A stretch of 15,935 nucleotides of DNA. Source: Armatimonadota bacterium. Lineage in GTDB: Bacteria; Armatimonadota; Armatimonadia; Armatimonadales; Armatimonadaceae. Each line of letters opens with the position of its first letter. The stretch's first letter is position 1. The stretch lies in the NCBI GenBank assembly GCA_014381035.1, contig JACMIS010000162.1, forward strand, positions 1-15,935. Reading direction: 5' to 3'. Below are positions 1 through 6,341 of this stretch, piece after piece. A program made the position numbers and the translations under genes. The notes beneath the pieces are model-generated. The model was not told the DNA's origin and searched no databases. It was given only the letters and a program-made list of their open reading frames with translations.

Positions 1-97
1 AAAGGACACAAAGGTTTTTAAGGGCGGGGCTTGCCGAGTTCGGTAAGCCCCCGCGCCAGCGAGAGAAGGGAAAACCTTAAAAAACTCTGTGTCCTTT
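1..97. repeat. Nested inverted repeat downstream of infB, cut by window edge
   Basis: The first 23 bases (starting AAAGGACACA) are the reverse complement of 75-97 with two mismatches. Inside them a second stem pairs 24-35 (GCGGGGCTTGCC) with 42-54 (GGTAAGCCCCCGC), with one bulge and one G-T wobble. Just right of the outer arm is GTGGTTGA, so the matching left flank probably lies outside the window and the element is incomplete here. It follows the infB stop by about 40 bases and could act as a transcript end or 3' stabiliser, but no clean U-tract marks it as an intrinsic terminator. A mobile or REP/MITE-like repeat is the other reading. The structure is seen; the function is inferred. Confidence 0.75.
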
Positions 98-139
98 GTG
101 GTTGAATCCCGCCCCGGTCCCGGCGGTTCATTGTTTTAT

Positions 140-2287
140 TTAATCCAACGTGCGCGGGATTGCCCGCATTTCGAACGACTCCATGGTGTCGCCGATTTGC
201 AGGTCGTTGTGACCGCGTAGCGTAAGACCACATTCGTAGCCTGCCGCGACCTCACGGGCATCTTCCTTGAACCGCTTCAGCGTGTCTACGTCCGCCGTCA
301 CGATCAAGTCCTTGCCGCGGAAAAGACGCACTTTGCCATTGCGTTTCACCACACCATCCTGGACCATGGCACCGGCAATCGAGCGACCACCGGGCAGCCG
401 GAACAGTTGGCGTATCTCCGCTTTGCCGAGTACGAACTCTTCGTAGATCGGTGGCAGGAGCGCGATCATCGCCTCGGTCACGGCGTCGATCAGTTGGTAG
501 ATGATCGTGAAGGTCTTGATCTGGACGTGCTCGGCTTCGGCTTTCTTCTTGCCCGAATCCGACACGGCGACGTTGAACCCGACCACGAGCGAGTTTTTCT
601 CTTCCTGATCCTTGTCGGACGCGGCAAGAAGGACATCGCCCTCCGTGATCGCGCCCACGCCTGTCGTGAGGACACGCACCCGCACTTCGTCGTTTCCGAG
701 ATCGACCAGCGAATCGCGGACCGCCTGGACCGAACCTTGCACATCGCCTTTGATAACGATGTTCAGTTCCTTTACCGGACCCGAGCGCAACTGCTTGTAC
801 AGGGCTTCGAGCGACATCAGGTTGCGGTCGCCGATCTTCCCGGCTTTCAGCAGCTCTTCCCGCGCGGTGACAAGAATCCGGGCTTCCTTCTCGTTCTTCG
901 CCACGACTAATTTGTCGCCCGCTTCGGGGACGCCGCTCAGACCGATGATCTCCACCGGCGACGACGGACCCGCCTTGACCAGTTTCGTACCGCGTTCGTC
1001 CGCCATGCCGCGCACTTTGCCCGACATCACACCCGCGACAACCACGTCCCCGGCACGCAGGGTGCCCTGCTGGACGAGAACGGTTGCGACCGAACCGCGC
1101 CCCTTGTCTATCTTCGCCTCAATGATCGTGCCCTGCACCGGACCGTGCGGGTTCGCCTTCGGTTCGACAACGGCTTCCGAAACGAGCAGGATGGTATCCA
1201 GAAGATCCTTGATACCGTCTCCCTTTTTCGCCGAGATATTCACCGTCTGAATATCACCGCCGTAGGCTTCCGGCATGAGATCGTATTGCATCAACTCGGT
1301 CAGCACGCGATCCGGGTTTGAGTCTTCCTTGTCAATCTTGTTGACAGCGACGATGATCGGAACGCCTGCCGTTTTGGCGATAGTGATCGCCTCCTCGGTT
1401 TGTGGCATCACGCCGTCGTCCGCCGCGACCACGATGATCACAATATCGGTGACGGACGCGCCACGAGAACGCATCGCCGAGAACGCCGCGTGACCGGGGG
1501 TATCGAGGAACGTAATCCGTTGACCTTCGACTTCGACCTGATACGCGCCGATATGCTGGGTAATACCGCCCGCTTCCCGGTCCGCGACGCTGGTCTTACG
1601 GATCGTATCCAGAAGCGTCGTTTTGCCGTGGTCGACGTGACCCATGATGGTGACAACCGGAGGACGTGCCGTGAGTTCGATCTGTCCCGAGCCGCCCGTC
1701 ACCTGGGTCGCGCTGGAGCGCGGCTTGTTGGCACTAACGCCATTGCCAGCCGGTGGCGTTGCTTTTCGCGCCGGGGTGCCGTTCGCCGCAGTTGCCGTCG
1801 GTGTTGCTGTCGCCGGGTCGGTCACAGTCGCCGTGGTGACAGCAACCGGAGCCGAAGCAGTCGCACTGACCACCACAACGGTACGACCGAGTTTGGCGGT
1901 GATCCGGTTGATCGCGCCCGCAGTGAGACGCTGGTTTAGGGCGGCGAGAACACCCAGATTCATGAGAATCTTCTGCACTTCGCCCGCCGAAACGCCGAGC
2001 CGTTCGCCCAACTCTTTTACCGTGACGTTCTCCGGAACCTCGATCACCCCGCCCGACGCTACCGCCTCAGCAGGGGAAGACGTCGCCGAGGATTGCGATG
2101 CCCCGTTTCCGCCTGTAGTGGGAGAAGCATCATTCCCGGCGATGGCGGAGCGCAGTTTCGCCGCCGTATCGTCGTCTAGATCGCTTGCCGGGGACAATTT
2201 CGGAAACCCGATCTCCCGTGCTACCGCGAGCATCTCCGTATTCGTTTTGCGTAGTTCACGCGCCAAATCAAAAACCTTGATCGGCAT
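140..2287 (-). CDS. infB: Translation initiation factor IF-2
   Basis: This 715-aa GTPase places initiator fMet-tRNA on the 30S subunit and promotes 50S joining. Residues 1-50 form an IF2_N module (start [14 protein letters not shown]). A low-complexity Ala/Thr/Ser/Pro linker follows, then a second IF2_N module at about 81-134, another linker, and the G domain from about 208. All G motifs are intact: GHVDHGKT (216-223), the G2 GGITQH region (240-245), DTPGH (262-266), NKID (316-319) and SAK (352-354). The C-terminal domains are complete and end in the usual region around [10 protein letters not shown]. The ATG start is supported by a GAGGG Shine-Dalgarno about 7 nt upstream. It is the last gene of the nusA-ylxR-infB cluster, separated from ylxR by an unusually long structured leader. 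Confidence 0.98.
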   Translation of the reverse strand: MPIKVFDLARELRKTNTEMLAVAREIGFPKLSPASDLDDDTAAKLRSAIAGNDASPTTGGNGASQSSATSSPAEAVASGGVIEVPENVTVKELGERLGVSAGEVQKILMNLGVLAALNQRLTAGAINRITAKLGRTVVVVSATASAPVAVTTATVTDPATATPTATAANGTPARKATPPAGNGVSANKPRSSATQVTGGSGQIELTARPPVVTIMGHVDHGKTTLLDTIRKTSVADREAGGITQHIGAYQVEVEGQRITFLDTPGHAAFSAMRSRGASVTDIVIIVVAADDGVMPQTEEAITIAKTAGVPIIVAVNKIDKEDSNPDRVLTELMQYDLMPEAYGGDIQTVNISAKKGDGIKDLLDTILLVSEAVVEPKANPHGPVQGTIIEAKIDKGRGSVATVLVQQGTLRAGDVVVAGVMSGKVRGMADERGTKLVKAGPSSPVEIIGLSGVPEAGDKLVVAKNEKEARILVTAREELLKAGKIGDRNLMSLEALYKQLRSGPVKELNIVIKGDVQGSVQAVRDSLVDLGNDEVRVRVLTTGVGAITEGDVLLAASDKDQEEKNSLVVGFNVAVSDSGKKKAEAEHVQIKTFTIIYQLIDAVTEAMIALLPPIYEEFVLGKAEIRQLFRLPGGRSIAGAMVQDGVVKRNGKVRLFRGKDLIVTADVDTLKRFKEDAREVAAGYECGLTLRGHNDLQIGDTMESFEMRAIPRTLD

Positions 2288-2312
2288 AAGTTACCCTCAC
2301 TTCCATGCTTAA

Positions 2313-2340
2313 GGGATTTTCTTGGAAAATCCCGGATTTT
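2313..2340 (-). promoter_or_regulatory. Overlapping alternative hairpins upstream of infB start
   Basis: On the minus strand the order is AAAATCC, G, GGATTTTC, CAA, GAAAATCCC. The central GGATTTT can pair with the upstream AAAATCC (2334-2340) or with the downstream copy, where a perfect 9-bp stem joins 2325-2333 and 2313-2321 around a 3-nt loop. The two pairings are mutually exclusive. The element ends about 25 nt before the infB ATG and about 12 nt before its Shine-Dalgarno, and it starts 4 nt after the stop of the 3-codon ORF. There is no U-tract, so a translational or RNA-stability role fits better than termination. Confidence 0.55.
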
Positions 2341-2344
2341 AGTA

Positions 2345-2368
2345 CTACTGGTTCATAGTCTTCTCCTC
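2345..2368 (-). promoter_or_regulatory. Strong Shine-Dalgarno with 3-codon minimal ORF (MNQ) before infB
   Basis: On the minus strand GAGGAG (2363-2368) is followed after 6 nt by ATG AAC CAG TAG (2345-2356); a further in-frame TAA lies one codon past the TAG. The spacing and strength of this ribosome-binding site exceed those of infB itself. The only ORF it serves is three codons long. It could be a leader that samples initiation or termination, which would suit a gene for IF-2, or a relic of a lost gene. The sequence is seen directly; the regulatory role is inferred. Confidence 0.5.
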
Positions 2369-2538
2369 AGGCAAATCTATATTCGCCCGTATCCAAAATA
2401 TTGGAAGAACCACAAAGCAATGTTGATATGTTCGATTTTGCGCAATAAACGCAAAGAAAAGGAACGGTCGCAATGTTCCGCCGATTAAGGGGAACACGCG
2501 CCGCTCCGTGTCGCTGTGCATATCCGATTCTTAAAACA

Positions 2539-2636
2539 CCGGATCGGGGTTTTGTCGTTGTCAGGAGCAATCTACCGGGAGGAGGTCACCCTTTTCCGTC
2601 GGCGAAGCCACCTGACAACAACGGATCTCAATCCGG
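2539..2636. other. Multi-helix RNA-like element in ylxR-infB gap
   Basis: An outer 6-bp helix (CCGGAT 2539-2544 with ATCCGG 2631-2636) and an inner perfect 9-bp helix (GTTGTCAGG 2557-2565 with CCTGACAAC 2611-2619) enclose about 45 nt. On the minus strand that core can form smaller hairpins such as GGC-TTC-GCC. The internal loops on the two sides are similar in length (11-12 nt). On the minus strand it would be part of the ylxR-infB transcript. I do not recognise a known riboswitch or ribosomal-protein leader class. The strand of action is unproven because the stems are symmetric. Confidence 0.4.
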
Positions 2637-2684
2637 CGGTCGAATCCAGGATGACAAAACCGTCACCCATTTCTACTGCACAAA

Positions 2685-3077
2685 TTACGACATGGTAGTC
2701 GCGCCTTTCTCGTTTTCTGCTCGCTCCGCGACTGCATTTTGCAACGCCGAGAAAACATCATCGGTTACCGCCACTTTCAAGGACCGTTCGAACGCCTTGC
2801 GCTTTTGCGCATTGGTTACGCATTCGACCGTCATACACACGTACGCGCCTCGCCCGGACCGCTTCCCGGTCGGGTCTAACACTACTCCGGTTCCCTCCGG
2901 CAACCGCACGATCCGGAGCAGCCCACGCTTCCCGCCGGATGTCCGGCAAGCAACACAGGTCCGAACGGGTATACGCTTTGCCGGTCGCAATGGGACCGAG
3001 GGTAGCAGACAAGGAACAGTCGGGGACGATTCCCCTCCCGTTCCACCCGCCCCCTCACCGCTATTCATCATCTTCAT
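2685..3077 (-). CDS. ylxR: YlxR/RnpM family RNA-binding protein
   Basis: A small basic protein of the YlxR (DUF448) family, named RnpM in Bacillus because it modulates RNase P. The family signature is present: RTCVACRTSGGKRGLLRIVR, then a D-P-T-G-K segment, GRGAYVC and a final basic K-A-F-E-R-S-L stretch. The chosen ATG overlaps the 3' end of nusA by 17 nt, giving a 130-aa product with about 35 extra Gly/Pro-rich residues before the conserved core. Family members are usually about 90-100 aa, so a later non-ATG start is possible and the N-terminus is uncertain. Its place between nusA and infB is the standard context and suggests translational coupling with nusA. Confidence 0.88.
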   Translation of the reverse strand: MKMMNSGEGAGGTGGESSPTVPCLLPSVPLRPAKRIPVRTCVACRTSGGKRGLLRIVRLPEGTGVVLDPTGKRSGRGAYVCMTVECVTNAQKRKAFERSLKVAVTDDVFSALQNAVAERAENEKGATTMS

Positions 3078-4221
3078 CGCCGAACGTAATCGGCGGAAGC
3101 AGGGCTTCCGCTTCCGGGTCTTCCGGCGCGGAAGCGAGTTGCGCCGCCGCTTCCAAAAACGCCTGTTTCGCTACCTGCGATTCGGAACGAATATCAATAC
3201 GCCATCCAGTCAGACGCGCCGCGAGACGTACATTCTGTCCCGCCTTGCCGATAGCGAGCGATAACTGATTATCTGGCACGACCACGAACGCCGACTTGGC
3301 TTCCTCGTCTAACTGTACCGACGACACCCGCGCCGGGGACAGCGATTCAGTGATGAACTGCCGGTTGTCTGCGTTCCAGCGGACAATGTCAATTTTCTCG
3401 TCGAACAACTCGTTCACCACGGCTTGCACCCGCCCGCCCCGGTGTCCGACACACGCGCCGACAGCATCCACGCGATCATCCTTGGAAGAAACGGCGATCT
3501 TGCTACGCTGCCCGGCTTCGCGTGCTACTGACTTGATTTGCACCACGCTGTCCTGTAACTCCGGCACTTCCAACTCGAACAATCGTCGAATCAACGACGG
3601 GTGTGTTCGCGAAACAATGATCTGTGGACCACGCGGCGTTTTCTTGACATCCACTACGAATATTTTGAGCCGGTCGTTAAAGCGGTACGCTTCGCTCGGA
3701 ACCTGCTCCTTGATAGACAGCACGGCTTCTTTTTTGCCGAGCATGATGATCACATTGCCGCCTTCACGCCGTGACACGGTCCCGGTCTCAATCGTGCCGA
3801 TCTTGTCGAAATATTCGTCGAAATCGCGGTCGCGCTCCGCGTCGCGCACCGACTGTTGCAGAACCTGTTTGCCCAGTTGCGCCCCGATACGCCCGATCTT
3901 CTCGATGTCACGGTCGCTCAGCGGTTCCTCGAGAACGTCGCCTAATTGCGCATCCGGCTTGTGATCGGCGCGTGCCACATCGAGTGTGATCTCCGCGAAC
4001 GGATTGGTCACTGCCTCGACAACATTCAATTTGCGGAAAACGCGGAACGGATTCTTGCCACCGCCACCCAGTTCGACGCGAATGTGTACGTCTTGCTCGG
4101 TCCCCAGACTCTTCTGGTACGCTTTGGTCAACGCCTTTTCAATGCCACCGAGAATCGTGGAATTGGATAGTTCCCGCTCGCGCTCCAATTGCCGCAGGGC
4201 TTCAAAAAACTCGGCGTTCAT
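3061..4221 (-). CDS. nusA: Transcription elongation/termination factor NusA
   Basis: A 386-aa RNA-polymerase-associated factor acting in pausing, termination and antitermination. The N-terminal RNAP-binding domain spans about 1-135. An S1 domain lies at about 142-205 (IETGTVSRREGGNVIIMLG). KH1 contains VGACVGHRGGRVQ (254-266) and the following EKIDIVRW. KH2 contains AIGKAGQNVRLAARLTGW (323-340). An acidic tail ends GDEDDE. There are no C-terminal acidic repeats as in E. coli, which is normal outside Proteobacteria. The usual D-P-V before GACVG reads D-A-V here. The ATG at 4221 is preferred over a longer open frame to 4305 because the conserved N-terminus begins at MNAEFFEAL and TAGGAG lies about 13 nt upstream. 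rimP is not next to it. Confidence 0.96.
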   Translation of the reverse strand: MNAEFFEALRQLERERELSNSTILGGIEKALTKAYQKSLGTEQDVHIRVELGGGGKNPFRVFRKLNVVEAVTNPFAEITLDVARADHKPDAQLGDVLEEPLSDRDIEKIGRIGAQLGKQVLQQSVRDAERDRDFDEYFDKIGTIETGTVSRREGGNVIIMLGKKEAVLSIKEQVPSEAYRFNDRLKIFVVDVKKTPRGPQIIVSRTHPSLIRRLFELEVPELQDSVVQIKSVAREAGQRSKIAVSSKDDRVDAVGACVGHRGGRVQAVVNELFDEKIDIVRWNADNRQFITESLSPARVSSVQLDEEAKSAFVVVPDNQLSLAIGKAGQNVRLAARLTGWRIDIRSESQVAKQAFLEAAAQLASAPEDPEAEALLPPITFGDEDDE

Positions 4222-4412
4222 GTTGTTTTTCCGCTCTCCTATCTGTTCTTCAGGCGTCGGATTGGGTAGGGCAGTACCTACTCCCGCAACGCTTAAACGA
4301 CGCAAAGAGCGGAACCGTGTGGCGGCTCCGCTCTTTAATTTGCACCGGGTTGCCCTACAAGCCGAATCGGTAGCATCCCGCTCCCTATCCGATTTGCGCC
4401 AAAATCTTTCGC
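4222..4412 (-). promoter_or_regulatory. Structured 5' leader of the nusA operon
   Basis: Between the predicted transcription start (about 4412) and the nusA ATG lie about 190 nt with several helices on the minus strand. A 13-bp stem with one G-U pairs 4336-4324 with 4316-4304 around a 7-nt loop. An 8-nt segment, GTAGGGCA (4358-4351), is exactly complementary to TGCCCTAC (4273-4266) and would enclose that stem. The latter segment is also used in a local bulged hairpin, with 4281-4277 pairing to 4270-4266, so the two folds compete. The strong stem is followed by only three U residues and so makes a weak terminator. Attenuation or autoregulation of nusA is plausible but unproven. Confidence 0.5.
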
Positions 4413-4418
4413 ATTCAA

Positions 4419-4448
4419 ATTATATCACGCGCGGGAATCGCCTCGCAA
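4419..4448 (-). promoter_or_regulatory. Sigma70-type promoter of nusA-ylxR-infB
   Basis: On the minus strand TTGCGA (4443-4448) and a perfect TATAAT (4419-4424) are separated by 18 bp, and TGA directly precedes the -10. Transcription would begin near 4412, inside the otherwise gene-free gap behind the upstream two-TM protein gene. It is the best housekeeping promoter match in the window. Confidence 0.8.
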
Positions 4449-4472
4449 CACACGGGACAATCTCGCCGCCGG

Positions 4473-5300
4473 TCAATCCAAGCCCATAGGAGCGTCATCC
4501 GTCAGAGCGGGGGGCGGTAATGGAAAGACTTCCGGGTCGGGAAAGGCTTCCGTCGTCTTGGGGTCCAACAGCCACTCCGGCATCATTTCGATGCCCCCGG
4601 TCGGACCGGGCTCCGCGAGACAGGGGAGTGCGTCCGAGTGCAAATAGCCACCGGGCAGGTGTGCACGGCTGACGAATAGATCGGCGAGATACACAGCGGA
4701 ACCATCGGTGAAAGACAGCGGCAACAGATAACGCCGATTCGCCGATGCGGTCGTTTCCGAGGCGAGTGCGGCGATGTATTGCTTGTCCATATCGCCACGC
4801 GGCAACTTATCTTTCATCTCGGCGACCCGGGTAGACAGATAGCGCATGTAGCGAATGTCGGCACCCACTTCCGATTGAAACGAAAAGAGGACACGGCAGG
4901 GGAGCGCGGCTTCCGGTCCGGGGCGTAGAAGCGCGGAGGCGCAGTGAACCACATACCCTTTGACCAATTCGCCCTTGCGTGCAATCTGCTTTCGGCGCCC
5001 GTACAGTTGCGCCCGACGGACCATCGTGTGCATCAGCAAAAGGGCGCGGCCGATCAACAGCAAACCGGCGGCCACGCCAGCCCATGCGGTGGGGTGCCAT
5101 GTTTGCACATACCATGCCGAACCGCCACTCACGCCGATTCCCAGAATAAGAAGCGCGACAGTGAGCGCGTACTGCTTCCGGTGGGTTTCCGGCGAGAAGG
5201 CATAGTCAAGATACGCCGCGTACCGTTCGGCGGGCGTGTCTCCCGCCAGAGCGGTAGGCGGAACCGGCATGATGTTGTTGTCGGGCGGTGTTGCGTTCAT
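4473..5300 (-). CDS. Unrecognised two-TM membrane protein
   Basis: A 275-aa protein I cannot assign to a family. Residues 1-40 are soluble (Pro-rich, then AERYAAYLDYAFSPETHRKQ). Two hydrophobic segments at about 45-66 and 71-91 are joined by a short turn. A basic stretch (RRAQLYGRRKQIARKG) follows, consistent with both termini in the cytoplasm. The remaining ~165 residues are soluble and beta-rich-looking (GELVKGYVVHCA, CRVLFSFQ) with a Pro/Asp-rich tail. The shape is reminiscent of small DUF3592-like membrane proteins, but that is only a resemblance. The ATG at 5300 has a poor ribosome-binding site and an ATG at 5270 is an alternative. It sits between aroE and the nusA promoter, where rimP would be expected in many genomes, but it has no RimP features. 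Confidence 0.75.
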   Translation of the reverse strand: MNATPPDNNIMPVPPTALAGDTPAERYAAYLDYAFSPETHRKQYALTVALLILGIGVSGGSAWYVQTWHPTAWAGVAAGLLLIGRALLLMHTMVRRAQLYGRRKQIARKGELVKGYVVHCASALLRPGPEAALPCRVLFSFQSEVGADIRYMRYLSTRVAEMKDKLPRGDMDKQYIAALASETTASANRRYLLPLSFTDGSAVYLADLFVSRAHLPGGYLHSDALPCLAEPGPTGGIEMMPEWLLDPKTTEAFPDPEVFPLPPPALTDDAPMGLD

Positions 5301-5372
5301 GGGCTACTTCTGCAGACACGGACGGATTGTTTTTGTTACGAGGGAGGCAGGGTAGTAGGTTCCCGGCATTGG

Positions 5373-5439
5373 GTTGTCAGGTGGTTGGGTGATCGGGTGT
5401 TCACCGGAATGCCACCCGATCACCCAACAGCCCAACAAC
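5373..5439. repeat. Perfect inverted repeat at the 3' end of aroE
   Basis: GTTGGGTGATCGGGTG (5384-5399) and its exact reverse complement (5413-5428) form a 16-bp stem around 13 nt. An outer GTTGT/ACAAC match (5373-5377 with 5435-5439) extends it after a mismatched stretch. The right arm and loop overlap the last codons and the stop of aroE (5401-5403). It may act as a transcript end for aroE on the minus strand, though no U-tract follows, or be a dispersed intergenic repeat that entered the end of the gene. Confidence 0.75.
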
Positions 5440-6333
5440 CGCTTCCCGCATTACGTTTACGGGTGCGTGAACGCCGGTCCAGTGCTCGAAGGCGACCGCA
5501 CCCTGTTGGACGAGCATCTCGACGCCGTTCTGGGTGCGGCAACCCCGCTTTTGTGCCGCCGAAAGGAAGCGCGTCTCGAATGGTTTGTAAATCAGGTCGA
5601 TAACGAACGTGTCAGGTGAAAGTGCGTCTATGGGGATGGGGGGCATTTCTTCGGAGTGTGGAGACATCCCAACACTGGTCGTGTTAATCAGTGCTGTCGC
5701 CCCGTCCCCGAGCGTGTTGCCGATCTCGTCTTCCGTGAGGGCAATAACCGTGATGTTGCCCGAAAGGTGCGCGAACTCCTGTGCGAGCATGGTTGCCCTT
5801 TCCCGGCTACGGTTCGCGATCACGACCGACGCGCCACGCTCCGCAAGGGCGTACACCACTGCCCGTGCTGAACCGCCCGCGCCGAGCACCACGAAGCGGC
5901 TGCCGGTATCCGCCCGGATTCCGGCACTGTCAATCGCGGCAAGAAAGCCGGGACCATCGGTGGAATCGCCCCACAACGTCCCGTCACGGTTAACGATGGT
6001 GTTCACCGCGCGGATAGCCTTCGCCCGTTCACTCACTGCGTCCAAAAGCGGCAAAACCAACTCCTTAAGCGGCACCGTGACATTGACCCCGAGCAGGTTT
6101 AACGCGCGGATGCCCGCGACCGCTTCGCGTATCCGCTCGGGCGCGACCTCGCACGCCACATACACGCCGTCGAACCCGGTCGCGGCAAACGCGGCATTGT
6201 GCATCACGGGAGACGCGGAGTGTTTGACCGGATATCCCCACACGGCGGCGACGCGAGTTGTGCCAGAAATAGTGGTCCGTGGGGAGTGCGCCGTGGGTAA
6301 TGCTTCGCCTTCCGCCAGATCCCCTCTGACCAC
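5401..6333 (-). CDS. aroE: Shikimate dehydrogenase
   Basis: NADP-dependent reduction of 3-dehydroshikimate to shikimate in aromatic amino-acid synthesis. With the GTG start at 6333 the protein has 310 aa. Shikimate-binding S39/S41 (GYPVKHSASPVMHN), catalytic K90 (NVTVPLKE), D126 (STDGPGF), the glycine loop GAGGSA (151-156) and the NADP-selecting NRSR (174-177) are all present, as is the C-terminal MLVQQG...FEHWTG motif. This GTG has AGGA 5 nt upstream. An alternative GTG at 6345 overlaps the preceding stop as GTGA. Either start adds about 25-30 residues before the core, which is longer than usual. The last residues, after NVMREAVVGLL, are encoded within an inverted repeat. It is probably cotranscribed with the transglutaminase-like gene just upstream. 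Confidence 0.95.
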   Translation of the reverse strand: MVRGDLAEGEALPTAHSPRTTISGTTRVAAVWGYPVKHSASPVMHNAAFAATGFDGVYVACEVAPERIREAVAGIRALNLLGVNVTVPLKELVLPLLDAVSERAKAIRAVNTIVNRDGTLWGDSTDGPGFLAAIDSAGIRADTGSRFVVLGAGGSARAVVYALAERGASVVIANRSRERATMLAQEFAHLSGNITVIALTEDEIGNTLGDGATALINTTSVGMSPHSEEMPPIPIDALSPDTFVIDLIYKPFETRFLSAAQKRGCRTQNGVEMLVQQGAVAFEHWTGVHAPVNVMREAVVGLLGDRVAFR

Positions 6334-6341
6334 TGACTTCC

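Larger units (their letters stand above)
2288..2684 (-). other. Long infB leader / ylxR-infB intergenic region
   Basis: These 397 nt between ylxR and infB have no convincing protein. Many bacteria carry a YlxQ (L7Ae-like) gene here, and none is visible. A 67-codon minus frame at 2367-2570 has no recognisable family or composition. Read in the infB direction, the region holds a hairpin right after the ylxR stop (2649-2655 with 2662-2668), a multi-helix element at 2539-2636, an AT-rich stretch at about 2370-2460 without a clear -35/-10 pair, a 3-codon ORF with a strong ribosome-binding site, and overlapping hairpins before the infB start. It is likely a regulatory leader for infB, though this is inference. 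Confidence 0.6.

Noticed and set aside
2367..2570. Minus-strand 67-codon frame in the ylxR-infB gap, as a YlxQ candidate
   Set aside because: It has no L7Ae/YlxQ motifs, no convincing ribosome-binding site, and overlaps the structured element; its stop lies inside the mini-ORF Shine-Dalgarno region.
2473..3264. Plus-strand 263-codon open frame covering the ylxR-infB gap and ylxR
   Set aside because: It runs antisense through ylxR and the end of nusA, shows no family motifs, and its composition is that of a shadow of GC-rich genes.
4222..4305. Longer NusA start at 4305
   Set aside because: The added residues are unlike NusA and are encoded in the structured leader; the family N-terminus and a Shine-Dalgarno support 4221.
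4304..4412. A tRNA gene in the nusA leader (as with metY upstream of rimP-nusA in E. coli)
   Set aside because: No T-loop GGTTCRA-type motif or cloverleaf with a 7-bp acceptor stem could be drawn.
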